A stretch of 17,103 nucleotides of DNA, from positions 1-17,103 of the forward strand of contig LJUI01000045.1 in NCBI GenBank assembly GCA_001303705.1, written 5' to 3'. A program made the translations under genes and the position numbers. Every line of letters starts with the position of its first letter. The first letter of the stretch is position 1. Origin of the DNA: a candidate division TA06 bacterium SM23_40 (GTDB lineage Bacteria; LJUI01; SM1-40). Positions 1-5,679 of this stretch are shown here, piece by piece. The notes beneath the pieces are model-generated. The model made no database searches. It was given only the letters and a program-made list of their open reading frames with translations, and was not told where the DNA came from.

Positions 1-2
1 AA

Positions 3-167
3 CATCTCTTCCGCGAGATCGCCCGTGCGCGTCCCGACCTCGTGGTGACTAACTGTGGAATGTGCAAGATACAGATCGAACAGGGGACGGGGCTGGCGGT
101 GCGTCATCCGGTGGAGCTGATGATGGAGGCGGCCGAGCTGAGCTCGGAGCAGGCGGTGAAGAAGTAA
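3..167 (+). CDS. C-terminus of a CCG-domain (Fe-S)-binding oxidoreductase subunit (5' end outside window)
   Basis: Frame 3 is open from the window edge to a TAA at 165-167 and gives the last 54 residues of a larger protein. The segment contains TNCGMCKIQIEQGTG followed by VRHPVEL. This resembles the end of the second cysteine-rich (CCG, PF02754-type) domain of GlpC, GlcF, LutA and heterodisulfide-reductase-like subunits, where a Cys-x-x-Cys pair precedes a conserved His-Pro. Such subunits carry electrons from a partner dehydrogenase to quinone or another carrier. The specific partner and substrate cannot be told from this fragment. The gene lies upstream of and parallel to bshB1, separated by a 277-bp leader, so it probably belongs to a different unit. 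Confidence 0.72.
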   Translation, partial: HLFREIARARPDLVVTNCGMCKIQIEQGTGLAVRHPVELMMEAAELSSEQAVKK

Positions 168-206
168 GAGCTGTGTCCCTAGAAAGTATACTGAGGACCG
201 CGGTTA

Positions 207-444
207 GCGTGAAAAGAGGCGCGGGTCGGGCCAGTGGAGTTGGGCTGTGCGGTGCGTGGATGGTGCGGTACAGTCGATGGATAGATGTCGCGCGGTCGGT
301 ACAGGGCGGCAGAGTTGTCGATAGAGAAAGACGAAGGTGTCGATAGGGATATGTGGGACGGTAAGCGAAAGGGCGCTGAATTGCCGACGGAGAAACACTG
401 AGCAGCCGCCAGACGGGAAGAATAGCAGACAGCAGGAGGATAAC
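207..444 (+). repeat. Degenerate 22-bp tandem repeats in the bshB1 leader
   Basis: The gap between the iron-sulfur gene and bshB1 (168-444) shows no convincing gene. Cut in 22-base steps, units begin at 273, 295, 317, 339, 361, 383 and 405. The first four start GTCGAT, GTCGGT, GTCGAT and GTCGAT, the next three GTAAGC, GCCGAC and GCCGCC. Neighbouring good units share about half their bases (12 of 22 between those at 317 and 339). The phase then reaches the AGGAGG at 434-439 and the GTG start of bshB1 at 445. Units before 273 are too diverged to be sure of. A TATACT at 187-192 could be a -10 box, but no good -35 box lies in front of it. Confidence 0.5.
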
Positions 445-1209
445 GTGGACGGGAAGAGAAAGGCGGATAGCCGGAACAAGAAGAAGAAAAAGGCGTCAGA
501 GGCGCTCGACATTCTCGCCTTCGGGGCTCACCCGGACGATGTGGAGATCACCTGCGGGGGCACCCTCATCCGGTGTGCTGACCAGGGGTACCGTGTCGGG
601 GTAGTCGATCTGACGCGCGGAGAGTGCGGGACGCGCGGCACTCCCGAGGAGCGGCTCAAGGAGGCGGAGAACTCCCGGCGCGTCATGGGCATCACGGTGC
701 GCGAGAATCTCGGGCTCACCGACTGCGCGGTCACGAACGACGAGGAGAGCAGGCTCAAGGTCATCGAGGTGATCCGCAAATATCGCGCGAAGACGCTCAT
801 CATACCCCACTGGGAGCAGCGGCATCCTGACCATGCCGAGGCTGCACAGATCATCTATCGTGCCGCCTTCCTCGCTGGCCTGAAGCGATTCGAGGCGGAG
901 GGACAACCATTTCGTCCCGAGAAGATCCTCTACGCCTATAACTTCCGGAGCTTCGTTCCCACCATCGTCGTCGATATCACGGACCAGTTCGAACGGAAGC
1001 TCGAGGCAGTCCGCAGCTATCGGTCGCAGTTCGACCCATGCGCATCGCAAGATCCTCCCCTGAGATGGGTAATGGATATGGATAAGATGCTGGATGCGAA
1101 GGCCCGGCACTTCGGCTCATTGATCGCCAGGACATACGGTGAGCCGTTCATCGTCCAGCAGGTGATAGGGATCGATGACCTCGTGACGATGTCGTTCAGG
1201 ACGATGTGA
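445..1209 (+). CDS. bshB1: Bacillithiol biosynthesis N-acetylglucosaminyl-malate deacetylase BshB1
   Basis: PIG-L/LmbE-family zinc deacetylase of 254 residues. BshB removes acetate from GlcNAc-malate, giving GlcN-malate, the second step of bacillithiol synthesis in the cytoplasm. The zinc motif AHPDD is at residues 28-32 and the partner motif HPDH at 127-130. LTRGECGTRGT (57-67), RENLGLTD and the FLAGLKRFE segment are typical of the BshB1 subgroup rather than of other PIG-L enzymes. The GTG at 445 is chosen because AGGAGG at 434-439 lies 5 bases before it; upstream in-frame codons lack a ribosome site. It adds a basic N-terminal tail (KRK, then five consecutive Lys) to the usual core of about 235 residues. 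bshA and bshC are not in the window, so the pathway assignment rests on sequence alone; a role on another GlcNAc conjugate is possible. Confidence 0.88.
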   Translation: MDGKRKADSRNKKKKKASEALDILAFGAHPDDVEITCGGTLIRCADQGYRVGVVDLTRGECGTRGTPEERLKEAENSRRVMGITVRENLGLTDCAVTNDEESRLKVIEVIRKYRAKTLIIPHWEQRHPDHAEAAQIIYRAAFLAGLKRFEAEGQPFRPEKILYAYNFRSFVPTIVVDITDQFERKLEAVRSYRSQFDPCASQDPPLRWVMDMDKMLDAKARHFGSLIARTYGEPFIVQQVIGIDDLVTMSFRTM

Positions 1210-1229
1210 GGGTCGTTCATCTCGGCGCA

Positions 1230-1246
1230 GGTCTCCCCGGGAGACC
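1230..1246. promoter_or_regulatory. Perfect dyad GGTCTCC-CCG-GGAGACC (hairpin or activator site)
   Basis: Seven-base arms at 1230-1236 and 1240-1246 are exact reverse complements around 3 bases. The dyad starts 20 bases after the bshB1 stop. A second stem, CCGCC-N5-GGCGG at 1245-1259, overlaps it. No T-run follows, so it is at best a weak intrinsic terminator. It lies about 112 bp upstream of the sigma-54-like promoter at 1358, a typical distance for an enhancer-binding-protein site, so an activator-binding role is an equal alternative. Both readings are inference. Confidence 0.45.
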
Positions 1247-1337
1247 GCCCTCTCGGCGGCACATGAGCTCACGCTCCGTTCCAGCCCTGCCATCGGCCGG
1301 TTCCCGGCAAAGGAGCCGCCAGACCGCGGAAATCTCC

Positions 1338-1373
1338 TTGACTTGTCCCCCCTCTACTGGCACAATTCTTGCG
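1338..1373 (+). promoter_or_regulatory. Overlapping sigma-54-type and sigma-70-type promoter for the URO-D/nadA operon
   Basis: TGGCAC-AATTC-TTGC at 1358-1372 matches the sigma-54 consensus: the GG and GC doublets are 10 bases apart, as required. TTGACT at 1338-1343, 17 bases before CACAAT at 1361-1366, also reads as a sigma-70-type promoter (5 of 6 and 4 of 6 matches). The two share bases. Start sites would fall at about 1383 for sigma-54 and about 1373 for sigma-70, just before the leader hairpin at 1386. The sigma-54 match is the more specific. No sigma-54 activator gene is present in the window. Confidence 0.6.
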
Positions 1374-1385
1374 ATTTCCAAACCG

Positions 1386-1440
1386 TCTGAGACTCAGAGT
1401 TGTTACGGGCCGTGCGCGGGGAGACAACTACTGTCTCAGA
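1386..1440 (+). promoter_or_regulatory. Nested stem-loop at the start of the URO-D/nadA leader RNA
   Basis: TCTGAGAC at 1386-1393 pairs exactly with GTCTCAGA at 1433-1440. Inside it, AGTTGT at 1398-1403 pairs exactly with ACAACT at 1424-1429, and AG/CT can stack between the two stems with small bulges. The GC-rich loop spans 1404-1423. The structure would begin at or within a few bases of the predicted transcription start, so the RNA would carry a 5' hairpin. I recognise no known riboswitch consensus in it. It could protect the 5' end, bind a protein or be an operator dyad; function is unknown. Nothing further is evident between 1441 and 1515. Confidence 0.5.
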
Positions 1441-1515
1441 GGGAGCGCATCCCGATCCGTAGGGGTACCTCGATCAGCGGACCCTTCTCCTCGGAAGACG
1501 GCGCGCACGAGAATG

Positions 1516-1800
1516 GTGAAGCATCGCAGAAGGGACCCGGTCCGACAGTGATAGATCGGTCGAACAGGAGCAGCTCGGTGTCGCCGAGGTGAACCCGTCT
1601 CGCAGGGACAACTCGTTCTAACAGCGACACATCGGTGCCACAGAAGTAACTCGGTCTCACAAGCATGATTCTGTCCCGCAGGGACACCTCGGTGTCATAG
1701 AAGTGACTCGATCTCGGGCGGATAGCGCGGTGTCGCAGGGACAACGCGGCCTTGTACTGATAACCCGGCCTCAAAGGAGCAACTGAGCCTCACAGGAGCA
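1516..1800 (+). repeat. Fifteen in-phase degenerate 19-bp tandem repeats ending at the start of the URO-D gene
   Basis: Units begin at 1516, 1535, 1554, 1573, 1592, 1611, 1630, 1649, 1668, 1687, 1706, 1725, 1744, 1763 and 1782, exactly 19 bases apart, with no insertion or deletion over 285 bp. The consensus is about actcggtctcgcagggaca. Good pairs share 14-15 of 19 bases, for example units at 1592 and 1668, 1630 and 1687, 1763 and 1782. The CAGG(G/A) core resembles a Shine-Dalgarno sequence, and in the last unit the AGGAG at 1794-1798 serves as the ribosome site for the GTG at 1806. There are no unique spacers, so this is not CRISPR. A minus-strand reading frame stays open through the array with a 19-residue period, but that follows from the repeat and I do not call it a gene. 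Confidence 0.88.
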
Positions 1801-1805
1801 ACTAC

Positions 1806-2801
1806 GTGACCAAGCGTGAGCGGATAGCGGCAGCCCTGGCGCGCGAGGAATGCGACCGGGTGCCGGTCTCCTTCTGGCGGCATTTCTACGATAGAGAGGG
1901 GAGTGCCGAGGACCTTGCCGAATCGATGCTCGCGTTCGAGCGTGAGTTCGATTGGGATTTCCTGAAGGTGAATCCCCGGGCTTCATACCATGTCGAGGGA
2001 TGGGGCGCGCGGTTCGGCCCCACCGGCGTGCCGCACGAGAAGCCGGAGCTCATCGAGCCGGGCGTGCGGGATCCGTCCGACTGGCGCAACATCAAGCGTC
2101 TCGATCACCGCAAGGGGGCCCTGGGGGAGCAGCTGGAGGCGATCAAGCGGATCGCGGATGGACTTCAGGGCGAGGTGCCGTTCGTGGAGACGATCTTCAC
2201 ACCGCTCTCAGTGGCAGGAGATCTCGTCCGATCAGACGACGATCTGGTGAAAGCGATCCGCGAGCATCCGGACAGGGTAGAGAGCGCCGTCGATGCGATC
2301 GCTGATACCTTCTCTGCGTTTGCTGAGGAGCTCGTGGCGCGGGGAGCGGATGGCGTCTTCTTCGCCACAACACAATGGGCATCGCGGGACAGGATCACGG
2401 ACGAAGAGTATAAGCGGTTCGGCAGGGCGTATGATCTCCGTGTGCTCGAGGCGGTGAAGGACGCCAACCTTATCATTCTTCACGTCTGCGACAAGAATAG
2501 CATGTTCGACCTGGTGGCCGACTACCCGGTCCATGCGTTCAATTGGGCAATAAGCCTGCCGGGGAACCCGGGACTGGCCGAGGGCGCCCGGATGGCGGAC
2601 AAGGCTGTGATCGGAGGGGTGGACGAGGACCTGGCTCTCATGGAGGAGACGCCGGAGGCCGCAATCGGCGAGGCCCGGGCGGCGCTCGCGGATACCGGAG
2701 GGCGGGGGTGGATACTCGGACCGGGATGCGCCGTTCCGACTCGCGTGAAGATGGAGAACCTGCATGCGCTTCGCGAATGGGTGGGGGAGGCACGCCCATG
2801 A
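1806..2801 (+). CDS. URO-D superfamily protein with a Zn/corrinoid methyltransferase-like H-x-C...C motif
   Basis: Predicted cytoplasmic TIM-barrel protein of 331 residues in the uroporphyrinogen-decarboxylase superfamily. The N-terminus (RIAAALAREECDRVPVSFW) is the usual superfamily opening. The substrate-binding RQAGR segment of true HemE is absent, so haem synthesis is unlikely. Instead HVC (His226, Cys228) and GPGCAVP (Cys308) match the zinc site of MtaA/MtbA/CmuA-type methylcobamide methyltransferases. A methyl-transfer role is therefore possible; the substrate is unknown. The GTG at 1806 follows AGGAG (1794-1798), supplied by the last 19-bp repeat. Its TGA overlaps the nadA ATG, so the two are translationally coupled. 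Family confidence is high, function low. Confidence 0.78.
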   Translation: MTKRERIAAALAREECDRVPVSFWRHFYDREGSAEDLAESMLAFEREFDWDFLKVNPRASYHVEGWGARFGPTGVPHEKPELIEPGVRDPSDWRNIKRLDHRKGALGEQLEAIKRIADGLQGEVPFVETIFTPLSVAGDLVRSDDDLVKAIREHPDRVESAVDAIADTFSAFAEELVARGADGVFFATTQWASRDRITDEEYKRFGRAYDLRVLEAVKDANLIILHVCDKNSMFDLVADYPVHAFNWAISLPGNPGLAEGARMADKAVIGGVDEDLALMEETPEAAIGEARAALADTGGRGWILGPGCAVPTRVKMENLHALREWVGEARP

Positions 2802-3898
2802 AGACCCAGATCGCCCGAGTTATGCCCGATCAGTATCTCGAGATTCCCGAGGAGGAACTCGTTGCGCGTATCAAGGAACACAAGGCGGAGCTGGGCGAGC
2901 GGCTTGTGCTCCTCACTCATCACTATCAGCGTCCTGAGATAGTGGCGCTCGGTGACTTCGTGGGGGACTCATTCGGGCTGTCCCGCGATGCTGCCCGCCA
3001 GACCAAGGCCAAGGATATCGTCTTCTGCGGCGTCCACTTCATGGCGGAGAGTGCAGCTATTCTTGCCGGGCCGGGCCAGCGGGTATCGATGCCGGATCTC
3101 CGCGCCGGCTGCCCCATGGCGAACATGGCGGAGATAGAAGAAGTGGAACGCGCCTGGAGCGATCTGGCTTCGATCGGCCGGCAGGAGGGAGTCATTCCGC
3201 TCACGTACATGAACTCCCACGCCGAGTTGAAGGCGTTTTGCGGGCGGAATGAGGGGTCGGTCTGTACGTCCACGAACGCCGGTCCCGCATTCGAGTGGGC
3301 ATTCAAGAGAGGTGACCGCGTCTTCTTCTTCCCTGATGAGCACCTGGGGCGCAATACCGCGAACGCGCTGAAGATCCCCCGCGATAAGGTCGTCATCTAT
3401 GATCCCGAAGACGAGATGGGCGGGCTGAGCCCGGAGGAGCTGGGGCAGGCACGGGCGATTCTGTGGAAAGGGTATTGCCACGTCCATACCCACTTCCGAC
3501 CTGAGCATGTCAATAGGGTGCGGCAACGTCATCCCGGCGTGATGGTGGTAGTCCACCCCGAATGCACGGAGGATGTGGTCGACCTCTCGGATGCGGCGGG
3601 CTCGACCGAGTTCATCGTCCGCTATGTGGAAAACGCCCCGGCAGGGGCAACGATAGCGATCGGGACTGAGCTCAACCTCGTGCAGCGCCTCGCGCTCGAG
3701 CATCCTGACAAAAAGATATTCGAGCTCGCCCGGTCGCTCTGTCCCAATATGTTTCGTATCAACCTGCGCAATCTCCTGTGGCTGCTCGACCACCTGGGAG
3801 AGGTGAACATCGTGACAGTGCCTGAGGCGGTGGCGAGTGAGGCGAGAGTTGCCCTGGAGCGTATGCTCTCGATAACGGCGGCCCGCGCCGAGGATTGA
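2798..3898 (+). CDS. nadA: Quinolinate synthase NadA
   Basis: NadA condenses iminoaspartate with dihydroxyacetone phosphate to quinolinate in de novo NAD synthesis, using an oxygen-sensitive [4Fe-4S] cluster. The 366-residue length matches the longer NadA form (B. subtilis about 368). The three cluster cysteines are visible as RAGCPMA (Cys105), HPECTED (Cys256) and SLCPNM (Cys315). The substrate-site segments THHYQRPE (40-47), GDSFGLS, YMNSHAELKA, CTSTNA and PDEHLGRNTA are all intact. The ATG at 2798 overlaps the upstream TGA as ATGA, and GGGGGAGG at 2783-2790 lies 7 bases before it. An open frame continues upstream, but that is only URO-D coding DNA read in another frame. nadB and nadC are not nearby. 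Confidence 0.96.
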   Translation: MKTQIARVMPDQYLEIPEEELVARIKEHKAELGERLVLLTHHYQRPEIVALGDFVGDSFGLSRDAARQTKAKDIVFCGVHFMAESAAILAGPGQRVSMPDLRAGCPMANMAEIEEVERAWSDLASIGRQEGVIPLTYMNSHAELKAFCGRNEGSVCTSTNAGPAFEWAFKRGDRVFFFPDEHLGRNTANALKIPRDKVVIYDPEDEMGGLSPEELGQARAILWKGYCHVHTHFRPEHVNRVRQRHPGVMVVVHPECTEDVVDLSDAAGSTEFIVRYVENAPAGATIAIGTELNLVQRLALEHPDKKIFELARSLCPNMFRINLRNLLWLLDHLGEVNIVTVPEAVASEARVALERMLSITAARAED

Positions 3899-3915
3899 CA
3901 ATCCTGTAACGTCCT

Positions 3916-3939
3916 GTCTCGTCTTGACAAGGACGAGAC
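3916..3939. promoter_or_regulatory. Inverted repeat GTCTCGTC-N8-GACGAGAC enclosing a -35 box
   Basis: Exact 8-base arms at 3916-3923 and 3932-3939 flank the 8 bases that contain TTGACA. Repressor binding here would cover the glgA promoter. It begins 18 bases after the nadA stop, so the RNA could also fold as a terminator stem, but no T-run follows directly. I favour an operator. The regulator is unknown; this is not the CIRCE or LexA sequence. Confidence 0.5.
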
Positions 3940-3952
3940 CTTCGACTATTTT
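3924..3952 (+). promoter_or_regulatory. Sigma-70-type promoter for the glycogen operon
   Basis: A perfect -35 TTGACA (3924-3929) is followed after 17 bases by TATTTT (3947-3952, 4 of 6 matches to TATAAT). TATGAT at 3952-3957 is a closer -10 but its spacing is poor. Transcription from about 3959 gives a 5' leader near 218 nt before glgA. Confidence 0.6.
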
Positions 3953-4094
3953 ATGATGGGCCGAGGGGTGCACAGGCCTCGTTTCAGAGTGGTTGCGTCT
4001 CGCGGCCTTCTCGATTTCCTGGGGGAGCGTGGCCCGTCCAGTATCCAGGGCTCGCGGCCGGTAGGCTCCAACCGCTGGCTATGTGGCCCTGAGC

Positions 4095-4110
4095 ACCAGC
4101 CCGGGCTGGT
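4095..4110. promoter_or_regulatory. Perfect 16-bp palindrome in the glgA leader
   Basis: ACCAGCCCGGGCTGGT is its own reverse complement. It lies about 67 bp before the glgA ATG and downstream of the predicted promoter, so it could be an operator or, as RNA, part of a stem. The rest of the gap (3958-4094) has no gene; CTCGCGGCC occurs twice (3999 and 4051). Confidence 0.4.
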
Positions 4111-4114
4111 TTCG

Positions 4115-4168
4115 AGTGTCGATTGAGAGTTGGCGTCCGATAGAACGCGAGCGTCCCACAGAGAGTGA
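4115..4168 (+). repeat. Three degenerate 18-bp tandem units before glgA
   Basis: Units start at 4115, 4133 and 4151. The second and third share 13 of 18 bases (gcgtccgatagaacgcga and gcgtcccacagagagtga). The first keeps GTC-GA-T-GAG at matching positions. The array ends at the GAGTGAGGCGAG that serves as the glgA ribosome site. Three copies are few, so chance is not excluded, but the placement matches the longer arrays before bshB1 and the URO-D gene. Confidence 0.35.
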
Positions 4169-4176
4169 GGCGAGCG

Positions 4177-5646
4177 ATGAAGATCGCAATGTGTTCCCCT
4201 GAAATGGTACCGTTTGCCAAGACCGGCGGCCTTGGGGATGTGGTTGGAGCCCTTCCGAGGGCGCTCCGCAGTCTGGGAGCGGACGTGTTCGTCATGATCC
4301 CCGGATACACATCAATCGACCGGTCGGAGTTCCGTGTCGGCCGGATCGGGAAGCTCCCGGTGCCGGTGGGGCGCACGGTCGTCGAGGCCGTACTCAAAGA
4401 ATGTTTCGCGGTCCCCGATGTGCCGGTTCTCCTGTTGGAAGGCGGCGACTACTTCTCGCGAGAGGGATTGTACGGCGATGAGCACGGTGATTATCCGGAT
4501 AATGCCGAGCGGTTCGCCTTCCTCGCCCGCGGGTTCCTCGAGACGCTCAAACTGCTCGATTTCGCCCCTGATATCGTCCATTGCCACGACTGGCAGACCG
4601 GTCTCGTCCCGGTCTATCTCAGGACGCTCTACAGCCACGATCCGTTCTTTTCTCCCATACGCAGCCTGTTCACAGTTCATAACCTGGCCTATCAGGGCCT
4701 GTTTCCCCCTGAAACGCTTGAGCAGGTGGGTCTCGACAGCTCACTCTTCACGCCTGATCAGCTCGAATTCTGGGGGAAGATGAGTTTCATGAAGGGCGGT
4801 CTCGTCTTCTCGGACAAGATCTCGACTGTGAGCCCGACCTACGCCCGGGAGATTCAGACCCTGGAGGCGGGCTGCGGGCTTGACGGCGTGCTGAGCGCGC
4901 GCAGACAGGACCTCGAGGGAATCCTCAACGGCATCGACCCCCTTGAATGGAATCCCACAACGGACAGGGCTCTCAAGCAGCAGTACGACCGGCGCGCGAC
5001 ACGTGGCAAGCTGGCCAACAAGGTCGCCCTCCAGAGGAAGACGCGGCTCAAGGTTGATGAGTCGGTCCCGCTGATCGGGCTCATCTCCAGGCTCGTGGAG
5101 CAGAAGGGTATCGATCTCATCGCGCACGCCGCGGACGACCTGCTAGGCAAGCGCGATGTACAACTCGTTATCCTGGGAACCGGCGATCCTCGCTATCACA
5201 AACTGCTCGAGGGCCTGGCCAAGAAGTACCGCAAGCGACTGTCTCTCAACATCCGGTTCGATCTCACACTGGCGCGGCAGATATACGGCGGGAGCGACTT
5301 CTTCCTGATGCCGTCTCGTTTTGAGCCGTGCGGGTTGGGTCAGATGATCAGCTTCAGGTACGGGACGATCCCGATCGTCCGGAGGACCGGAGGTTTCGTC
5401 GATACTATAGTCGACTACAACCAGGCCACGGGAGAGGGCAACGGCTTCGTCTTCGAAGCGTACACGCCTGCCGCGCTCCTCTCGGCGATCGATCGGGCCC
5501 TCGAAGCGTATGGGGACAAGAGGAAGTGGCGGAGCCTGGTGCAGCGAGTGATGGCACTCGACTTCTCGTGGAACGCCTCGGCACGGAACTACCTCGCTCT
5601 GTATGAATCTCTAACGAAGGTGGCGCAGCCGCAGCCGGTGGCATAG
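4177..5646 (+). CDS. glgA: Glycogen synthase GlgA (GT5, ADP-glucose type)
   Basis: GlgA transfers glucose from ADP-glucose to the non-reducing end of alpha-1,4-glucan in the cytoplasm. The 489 residues match the family length. The N-terminal domain starts MKIAMCSPEMVPFAKTGGLG with the nucleotide-sugar KTGGL at 15-19. HCHDWQTGLVP and FTVHNLAYQG follow, then the C-terminal Rossmann domain with ISRLVEQKG and the catalytic-site FEPCGLGQ (Glu383). The ATG at 4177 is preferred over an in-frame GTG at 4165 because GAGTGAGG sits just before it and families start at MKI. It is the first gene of a six-gene unit; galT-like follows after 33 bp. The promoter and operator-like dyad at 3916-3952 probably control it. 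Confidence 0.95.
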   Translation: MKIAMCSPEMVPFAKTGGLGDVVGALPRALRSLGADVFVMIPGYTSIDRSEFRVGRIGKLPVPVGRTVVEAVLKECFAVPDVPVLLLEGGDYFSREGLYGDEHGDYPDNAERFAFLARGFLETLKLLDFAPDIVHCHDWQTGLVPVYLRTLYSHDPFFSPIRSLFTVHNLAYQGLFPPETLEQVGLDSSLFTPDQLEFWGKMSFMKGGLVFSDKISTVSPTYAREIQTLEAGCGLDGVLSARRQDLEGILNGIDPLEWNPTTDRALKQQYDRRATRGKLANKVALQRKTRLKVDESVPLIGLISRLVEQKGIDLIAHAADDLLGKRDVQLVILGTGDPRYHKLLEGLAKKYRKRLSLNIRFDLTLARQIYGGSDFFLMPSRFEPCGLGQMISFRYGTIPIVRRTGGFVDTIVDYNQATGEGNGFVFEAYTPAALLSAIDRALEAYGDKRKWRSLVQRVMALDFSWNASARNYLALYESLTKVAQPQPVA

Positions 5647-5679
5647 GGCTGTGCGAAGAACTAGCATGAGGAGGAGGAG

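Noticed and set aside
496-1110. Long minus-strand frames opposite bshB1, nadA, galT and the GH57 genes
   Set aside because: They lie antisense to well-supported genes in GC-rich DNA where such frames are expected, and their translations show no family motif.
1436-1774. Minus-strand open frame of 112 codons across the 19-bp array
   Set aside because: Its 19-residue periodicity is a by-product of the 19-bp DNA repeat. It has no recognisable domain and runs against the operon leader and its promoter.
207-1800. CRISPR array
   Set aside because: Units are head-to-tail with no spacers, are too short and too variable, and no cas gene is nearby.
2543-2797. N-terminal extension of NadA by 85 codons
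   Set aside because: It is URO-D coding DNA in another frame. The ATG at 2798 has a good ribosome site and yields the normal NadA length and N-terminus.
1806-2801. Assignment as HemE (uroporphyrinogen decarboxylase)
   Set aside because: The RQAGR substrate segment is missing and an H-x-C...C zinc motif is present, so only superfamily membership is supported.
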